A stretch of DNA of 64,000 nt, taken from positions 620,001 through 684,000 of the forward strand of contig QNQO01000451.1 of assembly GCA_003290165.1 (NCBI GenBank), written 5' to 3'. Source of the DNA: Berberis thunbergii (lineage: Eukaryota; Streptophyta; Magnoliopsida; Ranunculales; Berberidaceae). The notes under the pieces are model-generated. The model worked only from the letters and a program-made list of their open reading frames with translations. It had not been told where the DNA came from and ran no database searches. The position numbers were made by a program, and so were the translations under genes. Positions 31,810-44,040 of this stretch are shown piece by piece. The stretch's first letter is position 1; every line of letters starts with the position of its first letter.

Positions 31810-32739
31810 TAAAAAAAAATGATGAATTGTGGTAAGGGATAGAGAAAGCAATCATTCATTGTAGAGATGCCTTCAACAACTCTACCCCAACTTCACCATC
31901 AACTTTCTCCACTTTCTCTTCTAGACCCCCAACATCTCTGATCTTAAATTTCTTCAACAAACCAATAAATGAAATTCTAGATACGGGTAACACTTTCAAA
32001 TCATCCATGATCATATATATCATTGATTCCTTCACATATCCAGACCTAGCACATCAACCACTTGGTGGTGTCTTAGTAGTTGCATGTAGGGGTGTGGACA
32101 AGATGGGATGGACTTCATCCCGATCCCATCTCGTTCTTTCGGGATATACCTCATCTCGACCTCGTCTTATTCCAAACGGGTTCGGAATGGGATATGCATG
32201 TACTAAACTAATTCTAATACTTCAAGAAAGCATTGCCACAACTAAATTGATTCACACATTGTGGTTGATTTCAACAAATTCAAACCCAAACTCCACCCAA
32301 AAATCCAAAGAACATAGTCACCATTAAACCTCCATTCATAGATCAAGCTAAAATCCCACCTTTGAACATTACCCCCTCCCCAAAAAAAAAATTTATATCA
32401 AATCAAACCCCAACATTCTTAACTTGTCTCTCAAGAACTTGAAGTTTTTAAAATAAATAACCAAACTCAAATGAATTCACCCACTCAATTACACTCTTTA
32501 ACACATAGACATAATGGGGGATTGGAGTTGTTGACATACATCATGGAAATAAATATTGAAATAAATTAGTTTGAGACGGAAGGACATGATTAATGAAAAT
32601 ATCCATCCTGATCCCATCCCACTCTAGATTGGGATGTGATTGATATATCAAACCGTCCCCTAATCAGCACTGTACGCGTGTCTTGATAGTTTTTTCAACA
32701 GAACAAAACATGTCTGATTTCACGCCTAATCCAGCAAGA
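31810..32739. other. Non-coding, with a degenerate hAT-like fragment (about 32087-32660)
   Basis: AGGGGTGTGGACAAGATGGG and GATCCCATCCCACTCTAGAT / CCGTCCCCTA resemble the ends of the GGGATGGGATG hAT family seen whole at 53211-53683. No target duplication is visible and no gene is recognised. Confidence 0.35.
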
Positions 32740-33300
32740 CAACATTTAGCCCACTATTGGCAGATTCCAAAATGTTGGATCCAAATTGCAATGCCTTAAT
32801 AAGCCCATGCGGTCAAGCCCAATACTCGTAAGCCCTAATAAGGCAAGAGTAAACCCTGAAAGCCAAGTATATGGGGGATCGACACAAGATAGGCATGCCA
32901 ACAATGCATCGGATCTGACTAGAAAACAAATACTAAAGTATAAGTCGGGCAAAGAAACTTCCTTGCATGAATAACACAAAGCAGGAAACCTCTCCCACAG
33001 ATCTAGTAGCACAAGTCATGTAGGGAAACTACCCTATATGAACAACTCCCAAACATGAAAGGATCTCCAGCAAGATCTCTTTTTCTAAACTACACCACCA
33101 AAGGCCTAGCTAAACAAGGACTCTCACACTATAAAAGGAAGATAAGGTCGATGAATTAAGGTACGCTACAGAAACCCAATTTATAGCTTTAAGCATCTCC
33201 TAAGCCTTATCTAACTTAAGTATCAGAGTGTCATCGGCTGCCACACGATGATGTTTGGCTCATGTGTGCTACTTGTGCAAGTCTAGGTAAGGGCGAGAAA
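32740..33300 (+). mobile_element. Possible LTR fragment with TATA box
   Basis: The segment has CTATAAAAGGAAG at about 33130-33142, followed by AGCATCTCCTAAGCCTTATC and ACTTAAGTATCAGAGTGTCA. This TATA plus leader arrangement is common in Ty3/gypsy LTRs. Neither LTR end nor a partner copy was found. Confidence 0.35.
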
Positions 33301-34950
33301 GGAGAAGATGAATCGACTACATCAGCTACAATTCTGCATTAAAACATCTAGTGGCGAATAAGGAGATGAGAGGGAGAAGAAGGAGAGGGCATTTGTGTAT
33401 GGGAAGATGTAGATTAGGGTGGTTAATTTACTCTTATGCCCTCACCCCAAATACCCATACACAGGCAAATATCTTAATTCTTTGTGTAAGTAACTGAAAG
33501 TGTTAGGGGCTTGTTCGACAGTCCGAAATTATGTTCACATGTGAATTATCAGATTATTGACTAAAAGTAAAACAAAGTAATGATACTTTACTTTTTACCT
33601 TTGACTTTTACATAGGGTGGAGTAATATTGAAAGAACAATTTTTCTTAAGTGCACTGGTAAAGTGCCTGGTAACTTGTCTGGTGGCTATAGTATTACTCT
33701 TGAAAGAATATTTATTATGATTTTTTTGTTTTATGAGGTGAAAGAAAGAATTTTTTTACCCTAAAGTAAAATAAAATAATGGCACTTTACTCTTTACTTT
33801 TGACTTTTACCTAATATCTTCAATATATTATTCACATATATTTATATTAATACAGTCAGTTCGTTTTTTCGGTATATCAAAATAAAAAACTGAACCAAAC
33901 ATATCGGCTTTGCAGTATCCTAAATCGAGTTGAACTGAAACCGAAAAAACTAATTTGGTTCAGTCGATTTGATCGGTTATTTATTCAACCATAATTTCTT
34001 ATTTTTGCAAAGACGAAGAAGGGAAATGGAGAGATTTAGGTGGTAGGTTTGAATGCAATGAGGAATATATGACATGGGGTTGGAAAGGGTAAGAGGATAT
34101 GAGCTACTCTCTCAAGATAGCGGTGGGCATCCCATCTTGATCCCGTCCCGGCTTGTGTCAATTTTTTTGGATTCTTTTGGGATTGATCACACCAATCTCA
34201 ATCATGTCCCGTCACGATTTAGAGTGAGATGAGATCGGGATGGAGAGCTTCAGTCTCGTCCAGCCCCAAATTTATTTATTTGATATTCATTATTATTTAA
34301 TAATTTTAAAGTAGACATAATGCAACATAAACTTCTATAATGCACGTCTAAACTCACCTTGCAACATAAATCTAGTTATAAAGATCAAAGAACATATATG
34401 CAAATGAACGTATTCCAGGAGAATAATATGATAAGACTGCAACTATTTTTGACAAATTGCAAGTGTTTTAGTATAGGGAGTTGACAAAGGTGAATAGGTT
34501 TAATGGAACCACATTCGCGTTGGTTAATGTGTTAATATTAATATTTCTTCTTATTTTCATTCCGTTATGTTTCTTTTTATTGAATATATAGAAATTTATT
34601 TCACTATCAAAAAGTAACTCACTGAACCGATCTCTTTGGTTTTGTTTCGGTTATAGTGTAACAATTCAAAACTAAATGATCTTAACCTATAATTAATGTA
34701 AAAAAAATCCTTGAAAAATGTAGGTTCGTTTCGGTTATAGTCAATTTAATAATGAAATTTTGATTTTCAATTCAATTGAAGTTTGCCTAGGTTTAAGGTC
34801 AGTTCGGTTTTGCTCACAAAGTTGGTCGACCTAAGTTTACAACATAGTTAAACTGATAAATCCAATTTGATTGCGGTTTTCATTCAAAACCGAGCCGGAC
34901 TGGCCCTAATAGGAGGAGGTGTGCTACTCCAATCTCTTGTAAGAGAATCT
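33301..34950. other. A/T-rich repeats, no gene seen
   Basis: Positions 33855-34900 contain many TTCGGTTTT / AACTGAACC words, as in common degenerate plant repeats. Positions 34117-34260 hold GCGGTGGGCATCCCATCTTG and GTCCCGTCACGATTTAGAGT, a fragment of the same hAT family as 53211-53683. No coding sequence is recognised. Confidence 0.45.
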
Positions 34951-35315
34951 CCAATAGACATTTCTTTGGGTTGCTACTTGGATTGCTCATTAAACATATA
35001 TCAAAGATAGAGTAAAAATCACCAAATAATCATTTCTTTGGTCTATCTTTAGGTTGCTTAACGATGCATGCATTCACTGTCGAATGCCTACCGTAGACCC
35101 TTTTTTTCTTACCTAGTGTTGTTTGCAAGAGCGTGAAACTGCTTTGTCCTTTAGCATTCAACACATGACAGTATATCTATTATGATATCTCAAATTGTAG
35201 TCATTGGATGAGAACAACTATTTCTTCTTCCTGTTCTATTACTTTTATTTTATTTATGTGGATCCAAAAAACTTTTCAAACTTGGTTTAGCAACTACTGA
35301 AGAAATGCCTATTGG
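34951..35315. mobile_element. Putative 365-bp MITE with CCAATAGRCATTTCTT ends
   Basis: The left end CCAATAGACATTTCTTTGGG mirrors the right end, which in reverse reads CCAATAGGCATTTCTTCAGT, then TTGCT in both. There is no ORF inside. No target duplication was found next to these ends, so the superfamily is open. Confidence 0.5.
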
Positions 35316-36414
35316 GTGTGCCAAAATTTATCCTTAGTTTACTAAAATGCCTAATAGGCGAAAAAAATTTATAAACAATAGTTTAGAAAATGGATTGCTA
35401 AACATTTTTTTTATAATTGTTTTGCCCATGTGGTACCAATGCATGCCTCTCCCATATTTTTTTTACCCTCAACATGTATTCGGAGGAAGGTTTCTAAACT
35501 TAAGCGGAATAGTCACCACCAGTCAATGTACTTCCCAACGCAGCAACATCTTTGTCTTCTCCCAAAATTGTCTTCAATCAACAAAGTATAACAATTTTCA
35601 GGCCATATTTCGGACAAAATTCTTGTTGTTTCATACCCCTTTCAAACAAAATAATGCCCTGTCCAAGTGCTACCCAAACAACCCAAAATCAGGCCAACTA
35701 TACCATAATTTAGCCACAATCGAAATTCTGAGCCAAGCTTATTGTAAAACAAAATCGGAGAAGGGATGATTACCCAAATTGAATGAGGGTGAGCGTCCCG
35801 GCCAAGCTTCCTAGTCATCGCTAGCCTCCTGGCGCACGACCGACTCCTGCGGAAGAAATCGATCTTTTTGATGAAGTTATGGGAGGTCAGCTTAAGATGA
35901 TACGTTCTCAAGTATTATTTTCAGCCAATTGTTCCCAACATAGACGATCCAATTGGAATGCAACATTTGTGGAATATGAAAGCATCCCATCTTTGTCAAT
36001 GGCAAGGGAGTTCATACATTCTACTTTGCTAACTGTGAATTAAGGTTCACACAGTACGATTTAATGGTTTTGATGGGAGTTTCAATTGGGAAAGGTACAT
36101 AGCTAGATTTTATTTGATGCAAGTTATAAGAACTTGAACCATATCATTATATTGTTTCCTACTTTCGACATGGAAGTTTAAGATTATGAGGGTATGAAGA
36201 TGTCATAGGTCACTGACCACTTAGAGACTACTGACTACTGATAAGATTCATGGTCACCCAGACAAGGAACATGGGATCGCTCGTTGTTTGTTGACTCTGT
36301 TATCTGGGAAGTGTATTTTTGGCTACAGTAGAATAAGATTGAGGTGGGGATACATAGTGATGCTCGGGGGTTTCGATAAAATTCCTATCTTATTGCGCGA
36401 GCTCTATGTTGTTG
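35316..36414. other. Intergenic, no gene supported
   Basis: A 140-codon ORF at 35347-35769 and overlapping minus-strand frames show no recognisable family and no splice context. They are not called. Confidence 0.4.
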
Positions 36415-36423
36415 GACAAACTT

Positions 36424-37241
36424 GGACCCGGGGGGGCTCCTGCACACTGTGTGCAGGACTTCCTCATGTGCATTAAAGGTAACCATTAGATTAAAGTAGA
36501 AGTTCATTTGAGCCGTTAGATCTATTGAACGGTTCAGATTCACGGATTAGAATTTTTTTTTTTTTTTTTTTTTTGTCTTTGCTTTTCATCTGAAGTTACA
36601 GAGGTGGTGGGTTTGGGTGGGAGACGGAGAGTGAAGAGGAAGAGCGAGATGGACGCGGTGGTGGAGAGGAGTGAAGAGGGTTCTCCTTGTTCTTGTTGTT
36701 GTTCATCTTGATGATTTTTTACTGATTTTTCTAGGATTTGATGATCCATTTGAGAGAGACGGTGGAAATTGAGAGAGAGAGAGTGAGTAGAGAGTGTTTG
36801 AGGAAATGTTTCATGAATGAATGGAGATGGAAGTAACACTGTAGGCAACTCAACCATGGAGTTGATGAAACTTGATGCAAAGAACAAGTGTGTGTAGATG
36901 CAAAGATGAACAACATTAGATGGAAATTGAGAGAGAGAGAGAGAGTGAAGTAACACTGTAGGCAACTCAACCATAGCGTGTGTAGATGTAAATATGGGAC
37001 TTGATGGAATTGTAGCCATTGAAGTGAGTTGGGGACATTGGCATCAATCAGGAGGTTCTTGTTGTTGCGTCTTCTTTTCATTTACTTGTCATTTACGTGG
37101 CATTGTGTAATTGGGTGGGTCAAGTTTGATTAGTGTGCCCTCTTCACTCCTCTCCACCACCGTGTCCATCTCGCTCTTCCTCTCCACTCTCCGTCTCCCA
37201 CCCAAACCCACCACCTCTGTAACTTCAGATGAAAAGCAAAG

Positions 37242-37279
<38 letters not shown>

Positions 37280-37403
37280 AATCCATGAATCTGAGCCGTT
37301 CAATAGATCTAACGGCTCAGATGAACTTCTACTTTAATCTAACGGTTACCATTAATGCACATGAGGAGGTCCTGCACACAGTGCGCAGGAGCCCCCCGGG
37401 TCC
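36424..37403. mobile_element. Mutator-like element with about 260-bp terminal inverted repeats
   Basis: The left arm is 36424-36680 and the right arm 37138-37403, inverted copies starting GGACCCGGGGGGGCTCCTGC. They share GTTAGATCTATTGAACGGTT, a T/A homopolymer and GGGTGGGAGACGGAGAGT. An exact 9-bp target duplication GACAAACTT flanks it (36415-36423 and 37404-37412). Nine-base duplications and long inverted arms are the mark of TIR-type MULEs. The 457-bp core has an internal duplication around GTAACACTGTAGGCAACTCA and GAGAGAGAGAG runs, with no mudrA-like transposase. The mirrored ORFs in the arms come from the inverted repeat and are not genes. Confidence 0.93.
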
Positions 37404-37412
37404 GACAAACTT

Positions 37413-37773
37413 GTGTGCACACATATTACACAAGCACATTGGTGATCGGTGTGGTAAGTTATTTATTTTAAAATTTAATTATTTTTATTTTTCAATATAT
37501 GTTTGTGGTTAATGTGTTTATTAACAACTAATTTTTTTTTTATCAAGAATGTTTTTTTTTATATATATATTTTTTATTTAGTGTGGCGTGGTATCTTTAA
37601 TTCATGGAATGTATAAGGTTATTTATATACAAGTGCCTTTATATATATATTTTTGAATATGCCCATATATTTGAAAGTGCAGGTTTTGTTTTACGAGTAC
37701 ATTAGGAGCTATACTCGTGCCTTGAGGTGGATCCTCATACAGATGTATTTCCAAGAATGTTGAGGTGGAGTAG
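37413..37773. other. A/T-rich spacer, no gene seen
   Basis: Runs of TATATATAT and T-rich DNA lie between the Mutator-like and CACTA elements. Confidence 0.5.
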
Positions 37774-37776
37774 TGA

Positions 37777-38559
37777 CACTACTAAAAAATCCCCTTTTGT
37801 GACGATTCTTAGCGCGATGAGGGAAGTTTTGTCGCTCAACATTATCCTGGTGCGATGACATATTTAATTTTGTCACGCAATTACAAAAATAGCTAACTAC
37901 ATAACGCGACGAAACGTCAAAACCTCTTTCGCGACGAAGTTAAAGCCTTCGTCACATACCTAATATGCGACAACGGGTCGTCGCTTAAAACCACATATTT
38001 TGTCACCCTAAAATACTTAGGGCTACGTGTCGACTACTTTGAACAACCAACTTGAATATCCTCGGGCGACACGCTGTTTGGTCGCATAAAAATACCTTAC
38101 GCGACGACATGAAAACCTTCGTTGCATCAAATATCTTACGCGACGAAATGGAAACCTTCGTCGTATCAAATATCTTACGCGACGAACAGAAAACCTTCGT
38201 CTACAAATATCTTACACGACGAACAAGAAGCCTTCGTCGCTTAAACCGAAATATTTCGTCGCCCTAAAATACTTATTGCTATGTGTCGGCCACTTTGAAC
38301 GACCAACTTGAACATCCTAGGGCGACAAACGTTGTCGTTGCCTAAAAATATCTTACGCGACGAAATGGAAATCGTCGTCGCCTAAAGTATTCACAACCAA
38401 GATTCATCGCGTAAAGCGAGCAGGTTCATCGCTTAAAACATCCCAGGGCGACAACCTTTGCGCGACTAATATTTGGTCGCCCAATATTTATGGTGACGAA
38501 ATGTTGTCTATAGCGACAATTTTGAATATGTCCCTAAAGGATTTTTTTTTTTTGTAGTG
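37777..38559. mobile_element. Non-autonomous CACTA (En/Spm) element with 3-bp duplication
   Basis: It begins CACTACTAAAAAATCCCC and ends GGATTTTTTTTTTTTGTAGTG (CACTAC in reverse), flanked by TGA at 37774-37776 and 38560-38562. This is the CACTA terminus and 3-bp duplication. The interior is built of short repeats, CTTACGCGACGAAATGGAAA and CCTTCGTCGCATCAAATAT variants in both orientations, which are the expected subterminal transposase-binding repeats. At 783 bp it has no transposase. Confidence 0.92.
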
Positions 38560-38672
38560 TGAGCGTTTGGCCACTTATCCTGGGCAGTGCCATCATAACT
38601 TATTCGATGGAAGAAATCAAATCGTGCTCTAGTCGATTGATTCTATTGTATGGAATCCATTTCAAGGGTGGG

Positions 38673-39080
38673 TGTGATACCCTTGTGTGGGCGGATCTGA
38701 GGGGGAGAGTGCTGGAGAAGCCCATGATAGCGAAGCCCAATAGGCATGTGGATCCCAAGAGGGGTTGGGCGAGATACCAAGGAAAGATTATAGTCCCACA
38801 TCGCTTAGGTAAGGAAAGGGGATGTGCTATATATGTGTGAGGTTGGATCCCCATAGTAAAAGGCATTTTAAAGCCGTGTGGGCCTTGGGCCCAGAGCGGA
38901 CAATATCTTACTGTGCGAATCAGGTCATTACAGAATTGTATCAGAGCCGGACCTAGCCGGAAGTGTGCCAACGAGGACATTGGGCTTCCTTAGGAGGGTG
39001 GACTGTGATACCTTTGTATGGGCGGACTTGAGGGGAAGGGTGCGGGAGAAGCCCGTGATGGCGAAGCCCAATAGGCCCGT
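38673..39080 (+). mobile_element. TRIM-type miniature LTR retrotransposon, 3' LTR truncated
   Basis: The 5' LTR (38673-38932) starts TGTGATACCCTTGTGTGGGC and ends TCATTACA. It contains TCCCACATCGCTTAGGTAAG and a TATATATG motif. Right after it GTATCAGAGCCGG (38938-38950) matches the initiator-Met tRNA primer site TGGTATCAGAGC of copia/TRIM elements. After only about 50 bp the LTR start recurs (TGTGATACCTTTGTATGGGC, 39004) and matches up to about 39080, where it breaks off. The tiny internal region with no ORF makes it a TRIM. Confidence 0.85.
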
Positions 39081-40080
39081 GGCGAGTGCAATCCATAGAC
39101 TTCTCAGTATTAAAAAAATACAATTAAAGTAGAAAAAAAATGTATGTGATCCATTCATGTAGTGAAAGGATCTACTTATATCAAATTATGTTCATTAGTT
39201 ATTCATGCATATATAATATGCTAGTTTATAGTATAACACAGAACCATGTAATAAGCAGCAAAATTCAACATATATAATCACCAGTCCACAAAAACTTACT
39301 TTAAAAAAAATGGTTCTTCTAAACTTGTCTTGAGTTGAATTACAAACCAACTAGTGGTTTAAACCAATAAGCTTAAGCTCAATCCCCTGATCCAATCTAA
39401 ATGATGAGGGGTTCATCATGTATAACTTAACAGATGTAACTAAACCCAAAAATGACTATCTGTTTGTCCCTTTTGATTGTACATATAGGCTACTAAATAA
39501 ACAGTCAAACTTAGATCTTCACAACCAATTTCATAACTCTCAAAACCCCAAATTATTTCATCGACACTCACAACCACATCATCCTAATGTGCTCCCACAG
39601 ACTCAATGTTCATATCTCAAATACTGAAAAAGTAAGTAAAGCTACAAGCACAAATGCAAATTCTGTCCTAGAGTTGTTACACACCCAAGCAATAAGTGTT
39701 AAATACAGAAATAATACATTGTTTAAACATCATAAATAAACACCAAAAACACATAACCAATTACCAAATAAACAAACACCGAAAACACATAACCAATTAC
39801 CAAATGTTTGTGAACATTTCTTCACAAAGATCAAACTGAGAGAGACTATATAAAAAAAACATACTGAAAGGGGTAAAAGAGAACTCACCGGAGAGATCGT
39901 AAACCGTAAAGGATTGCGCAATGGATCCAAGCAATAACCCTTCATAGTCAACGCCATCATCCCATTCCTCTTGCTCGTCAAGCCATCACCACAAAAAATC
40001 ATGACCCCTTCCATTTGCCCTTCAACACCATATCACTCTGCAAATCATTCAGCCATCAAACTATGTTTTGAATCAGTCAC
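39081..40080. other. A/T-rich intergenic DNA with a short duplication
   Basis: CACATAACCAATTACCAAAT is repeated at about 39750 and 39788. No gene is recognised. Confidence 0.45.
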
Positions 40081-42239
40081 TGGATGATTCCAGGTATGAC
40101 CTCCTCCCTTGCAGATTCATCACCGGCCAATGACAACCACTCCACATCCCTTCGTCCTCAACCACAAACCATCATCATTGCTCCCTTCTCATCCCTCTTA
40201 TTTGCAGCCAAGTACAACCATCTCGCCAACCTCAATTGTCGTCCTCCTTTGCTCGCAAGCAACATAGACAGTTCGCCTCACTCCATCCAGTCACTTTCTC
40301 AACCTCGCGAAACCCTTCCACAACGACAGTTAACAAATCCTCTCTCTCCCGGCCTAGTATCGTCTCCCATCACCTGCATCTCGCTTGGTCCATTTCTCTC
40401 ATTGTTTGGTTTCTTTCTCACACAACAAATCAGAAGAAGAGAGGAGAGGTTGTCATCTTTTTCATGCAGACCTCTTCTTCCAGTCACAACAATTCCATTC
40501 ACGCCACACAATCAAGCAACATTCACCCTCGCAACACCCAAATCACAACAAAGCCACCATTGTCCACCCTCTATCCGCCATCTCGCCTCCTGTCTTACTC
40601 CCATCTCGATCTCCAACCAACCCTCACCAACATACAGCAAAGAGAGGGATGAGAGAGGAAGAAGGAGCCAGTTTCGTATACAGATTTGTAATCGATATCC
40701 AATTGTTTCTTTCGCCACTTGTAATCGATATCCAATTCTTCTGTGATATAAAGACTGGGATCCCGCAGACACTCATTTAAGAACTCGAATAATGTGGAAT
40801 GAGATTCCACATTCCCACCTTATGATGCCATGGAATGAGATTCCAATTCCCACCTTAGAATTCCATGCAACCAAACACACCAAAAAGCATAGTTGTTCAT
40901 CATGCCACCGAGGTTGCTAGGATTGTGGTAAGGTTGAAAATTGCTTCTTTTTATTGGAAATGAAAATCCTTATTTAATGCTAGAAGATGTGTTCTCTCCT
41001 TTATTAGTTTGCGATTTGACAAATATATGAGTGAGGTGGTTAGAATGTGAAATTCATTTACAAGCTCCTCATGTTGTGTTTCTACGTCAGGCAAGTTGCA
41101 TGACTTTCTTTGGTATTATATCCAGTGGGGAGAGTTGTTACATTTATTTCAATGGGTATCTTGAAGCTGCTTGGGCTAAAAGGAAGAAGGTATCTTATGT
41201 TATTTGTCATTTTTTACCCTTTACAATTCTGTTGGATGTTTCCTTGTCTTCTTATTATCGTGTTTATTAGTTACAACCTTTTGATCGGTGAAAATTTAGG
41301 TTTTAACTTGTAGAAGAGTGTTGTTGACTTGTCTTGGTTGTGAGAAATCTTTAATGGATAATCAATATTTTTTTCATATAAAAGCTTCAGTAGACACTGC
41401 AACAACTTACAATGTGAGATAATATGAAGAAGTTCCCGTGGGAAACTTTTATAGTATTTCCTATGTGAACAAAAATAACTAAATTTTCTTTATGAGTACA
41501 CAATTTTGTTTTCATGCTTAATGATGAATTTACAAAAGAGTGTCGTTTTGTTTTGTTTAATTTAGAAAAAAAAAACATGGTGGACATTATTTTGTTTCAC
41601 TATGTCTTGCCATTTCCTCATTGATGTTTAACATGTTCAAGGCGGAAGTCTGATAGACCTTCAAAAAATTTGTGTACAAGTATTTATGATCTCTATATTG
41701 ATTTCCCTCAACAAAAATTGATGATTATAGGGTGGCTGAACCGTAAAAGATCGTCAAAGCAATCAACAAAACGAGAAAGGTTGCAACAATATGTTCTCAC
41801 ACACAAGCTACTGAACCTCCAGCTGAACCCACAGAAACCAACACCTGAAGCTGCACCAGATGCTTCAAATTCTCCTCCTGAAGCTCCACCTACTGAAGCT
41901 TCTCCGCCTGGGGAACCACCCAAAGATCCCCCACCACTCTTAAACCCACTTGCAGAGCCGGACAGTCAACCGCCTCAGCCTACTAGACCAAAGGATGTCG
42001 AAGAGATTCATTATATCCATGTATTTTTTTAAAATATTAATCCAATATGAGAAATGATGTTGTAATTGATTGCAAATATTTCACTTTGAAATGATTGTAA
42101 GATTATTTTAAGTTCATTATTAACATTAGTATTTGAATATTTGAGTTTTATAATTTCATTAGATGTCATTCATTTTTATACCTATTTATTTAATTAATTA
42201 AAAATTAATAAAATTTTAGATATTTATTTTGTAAAAAAA
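40081..42239. other. Unassigned block with unrecognised ORFs
   Basis: A plus-strand ORF at 40084-40746 (220 codons) is Ser/Pro/His-rich and overlaps open frames on the minus strand, so it is probably compositional. It ends in a duplicated TGTAATCGATATCCAATT. Positions 40795-40870 hold repeated TGGAATGAGATTCCA palindromes, a common MITE-like terminus. At 41031-42032 frames with YLEAAWAKRKK and, after a splice-like AG, a Pro-rich stretch (SPPEAPPTEASPPGEPP) could be decayed coding sequence. I could not assign a family. Confidence 0.35.
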
Positions 42240-42458
42240 AACATTTGTAACATGTCGAGGTATTGCTAATATTTTAACATTGTAACATGCTAAAGTGCTA
42301 TTAGTAACCTTGGACATCTGTTGCAAAATTTAAAGGTTGTAACACAATGAAGTGTTACTAATATTTGTAATGCCTTGATTTTTAAGATTTTTGTGGTCTT
42401 ACAAAAAAAATTTAGTAACAAAGATAATGTGTTACAAATTGTCTTTTTTGGTGTAGTG
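42240..42458. mobile_element. Right end of a CACTA-type element
   Basis: Reverse reading from 42458 gives CACTACACCAAAAAAGACAA, then repeated TGTAACAC / GTAACATG words typical of CACTA subterminal regions. The left terminus was not identified upstream, so the element is partial or its start is diverged. A similar ACTACACCAATAAAGACATG occurs at about 63308. Confidence 0.6.
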
Positions 42459-42509
42459 TACTTTTGCCAAAATGAAACATCATCTAATTTAGTAAGTGTT
42501 ATCGGCAAC

Positions 42510-43981
42510 CACAATTGACGTTTGAAAAGATTGTTGGGTCAAACCAACTCTTATTATAGTTGATTGCCTCTTGACCCCCAATGTTTTAAATTTGCCCTGT
42601 AATATCTCAGATCTTTGGCTCTCTCCCTTGGGACAAGAGTTACAGTGGAATGTGGATCTGATTATGTCCTTGTTCCCTAGCCCTATGGCTAAGTACATTT
42701 TAGACATCACCATCCGATCCACTCGTAACCCCGACAAACTGATCTGACATTTTGATAAAATAAAAATAAAAGATCGCTTCTCTGTTAAAAATGCAACTAA
42801 AGCCTTCGTTGTTGACCAACTGGAAGCTTCTACCTCTAAACCGATCGATCAACAAAGTAGAGCCAAGCAGTACCGTGACCTTTGGAACATCAAAGCTCAT
42901 GTCTATGCTTTGTTCTTCTTTGGAAAATCACTCGGAATATTCTCCCCACCATGACAACTTGACTAGATTACACATGCATATCGATGATTGTTGTGTTTTT
43001 TGTTGAGCTCATACAAAAGAGGTCTCACACCTCTCTTTTCTTTGCCCGATTGTCATATGTCTGGCATCTCTCTCCTATCCCTATCAATTGGCTCAATACC
43101 AACTTTGATCCTCCTACGAGTTTGAGCTTCTTTAACGTCATGAGAGGAACTGCCAAAGCTCATCCACACCTCATAGATGAGATGATGTCTCAATTTACGG
43201 CGGTTAACCAAATCATATGGCAAACTCGTAACAACATCATTTTTAATAAAAGTCAATTCAACAATCTCAATTTCCTCAATGTCATTAAACCTACTTGGTT
43301 ATCCTAGCACAAGCAATGGTTTGCCCAACACCAATTGGGTAGCCTTGATAATCAAAATTCAGCTTCACTCTACCAAATCCTCTAAACAACAATCACTGAT
43401 AAACCTGCTAGACTTGATTCTGGCTAGTTGACTCCCAATGTTTCCTTTGACCCTCGTTCAGTGGCAGAGACAACCAGAATAGACACTATTAAATCACAAC
43501 TTCAATCAGCTCGATACACTGACTCAACTTTCTTTCTATGAGACAACGGCCTCTCTCAGTTCTGTTGGATCCAAAGATGATTATAGTCACTTATGATGTT
43601 AGTTTTTTTCTTCTTCAAAACATGGAACTTTTGGTATTTTTGGCAGTTAAAATTGATGGTATGATGCTAGCTTGCGTTTTGCCGATCTCATATCGAAGAA
43701 AGTTTTTGATAGCACTATAACTGAGTGCTATGTTGTGGAGGCCGCCCTTATGCTTATTCGGACTCGTCATTGGAAGACTGACATCCTTCCGGGAGACTTT
43801 GGGATTATTCAAACTGTCTTGCAAGAGGCAAATTACGTCACTGCGTCTGAGATGTGCCGGATGTGGCGCCTGCTAATCTACAATATTAAGCAACTTCTCT
43901 CTAGTCGTAGTAAATGGTTTTGTAATCTTTTGATTTATATATTCTATAAGCTTTAACGAAAAAAGAAAAAAAAAAAAAAAA
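42510..43981 (+). pseudogene. 3' part of a LINE: zinc-binding RT tail and RNase H, with poly-A
   Basis: The frames give DRFSVKNATKAF, YRDLWNIKAHVYALFFFGKS (the WKLKVP-type zf-RVT start) and LSYVWHLSPIPINWL, with Cys ligands mostly lost. Next comes FTAVNQIIWQTRNNIIFNK, typical of plant L1-type LINE proteins between RT and RNase H. Later RNase-H-like frames include FDSTITECYVVEAALML and EANYVTASEMCRMWRLL. The copy ends in an A-rich tail at 43957-43981, the usual LINE 3' end. The EN and RT core are missing, so it is 5'-truncated, and it has many stops. The CACTA end at 42458 lies just upstream. Confidence 0.75.
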
Positions 43982-44040
43982 ATGCACGCACATTGAGAAA
44001 CTAGAGAAGTCTGCTAAAACCCTCGAAAACCCCAACCCGG

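Noticed and set aside
36540..37512. ORFs of 159, 116 and 133 codons with shared LPPKPTTSVTSDEK-type peptides
   Set aside because: The shared peptides arise because the two arms are inverted copies of a Mutator-like element; no start, splice or domain evidence supports a gene.
37777..38559. CRISPR-like or satellite array
   Set aside because: The repeats occur in both orientations with irregular spacing inside CACTA termini and a TGA duplication; it is a transposon.
40084..40746. 220-codon plus-strand ORF
   Set aside because: Ser/Pro/His-rich, with open frames on both strands, no recognisable domain and an internal duplication at its end. Long but not supported as a gene.
41670..42032. Pro-rich ORF (APPTEASPPGEPPKDPPP type) after a splice-like AG
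   Set aside because: Could be an exon of a decayed gene, but the frame that fits the upstream AKRKK exon-like sequence hits stops; family not identifiable.
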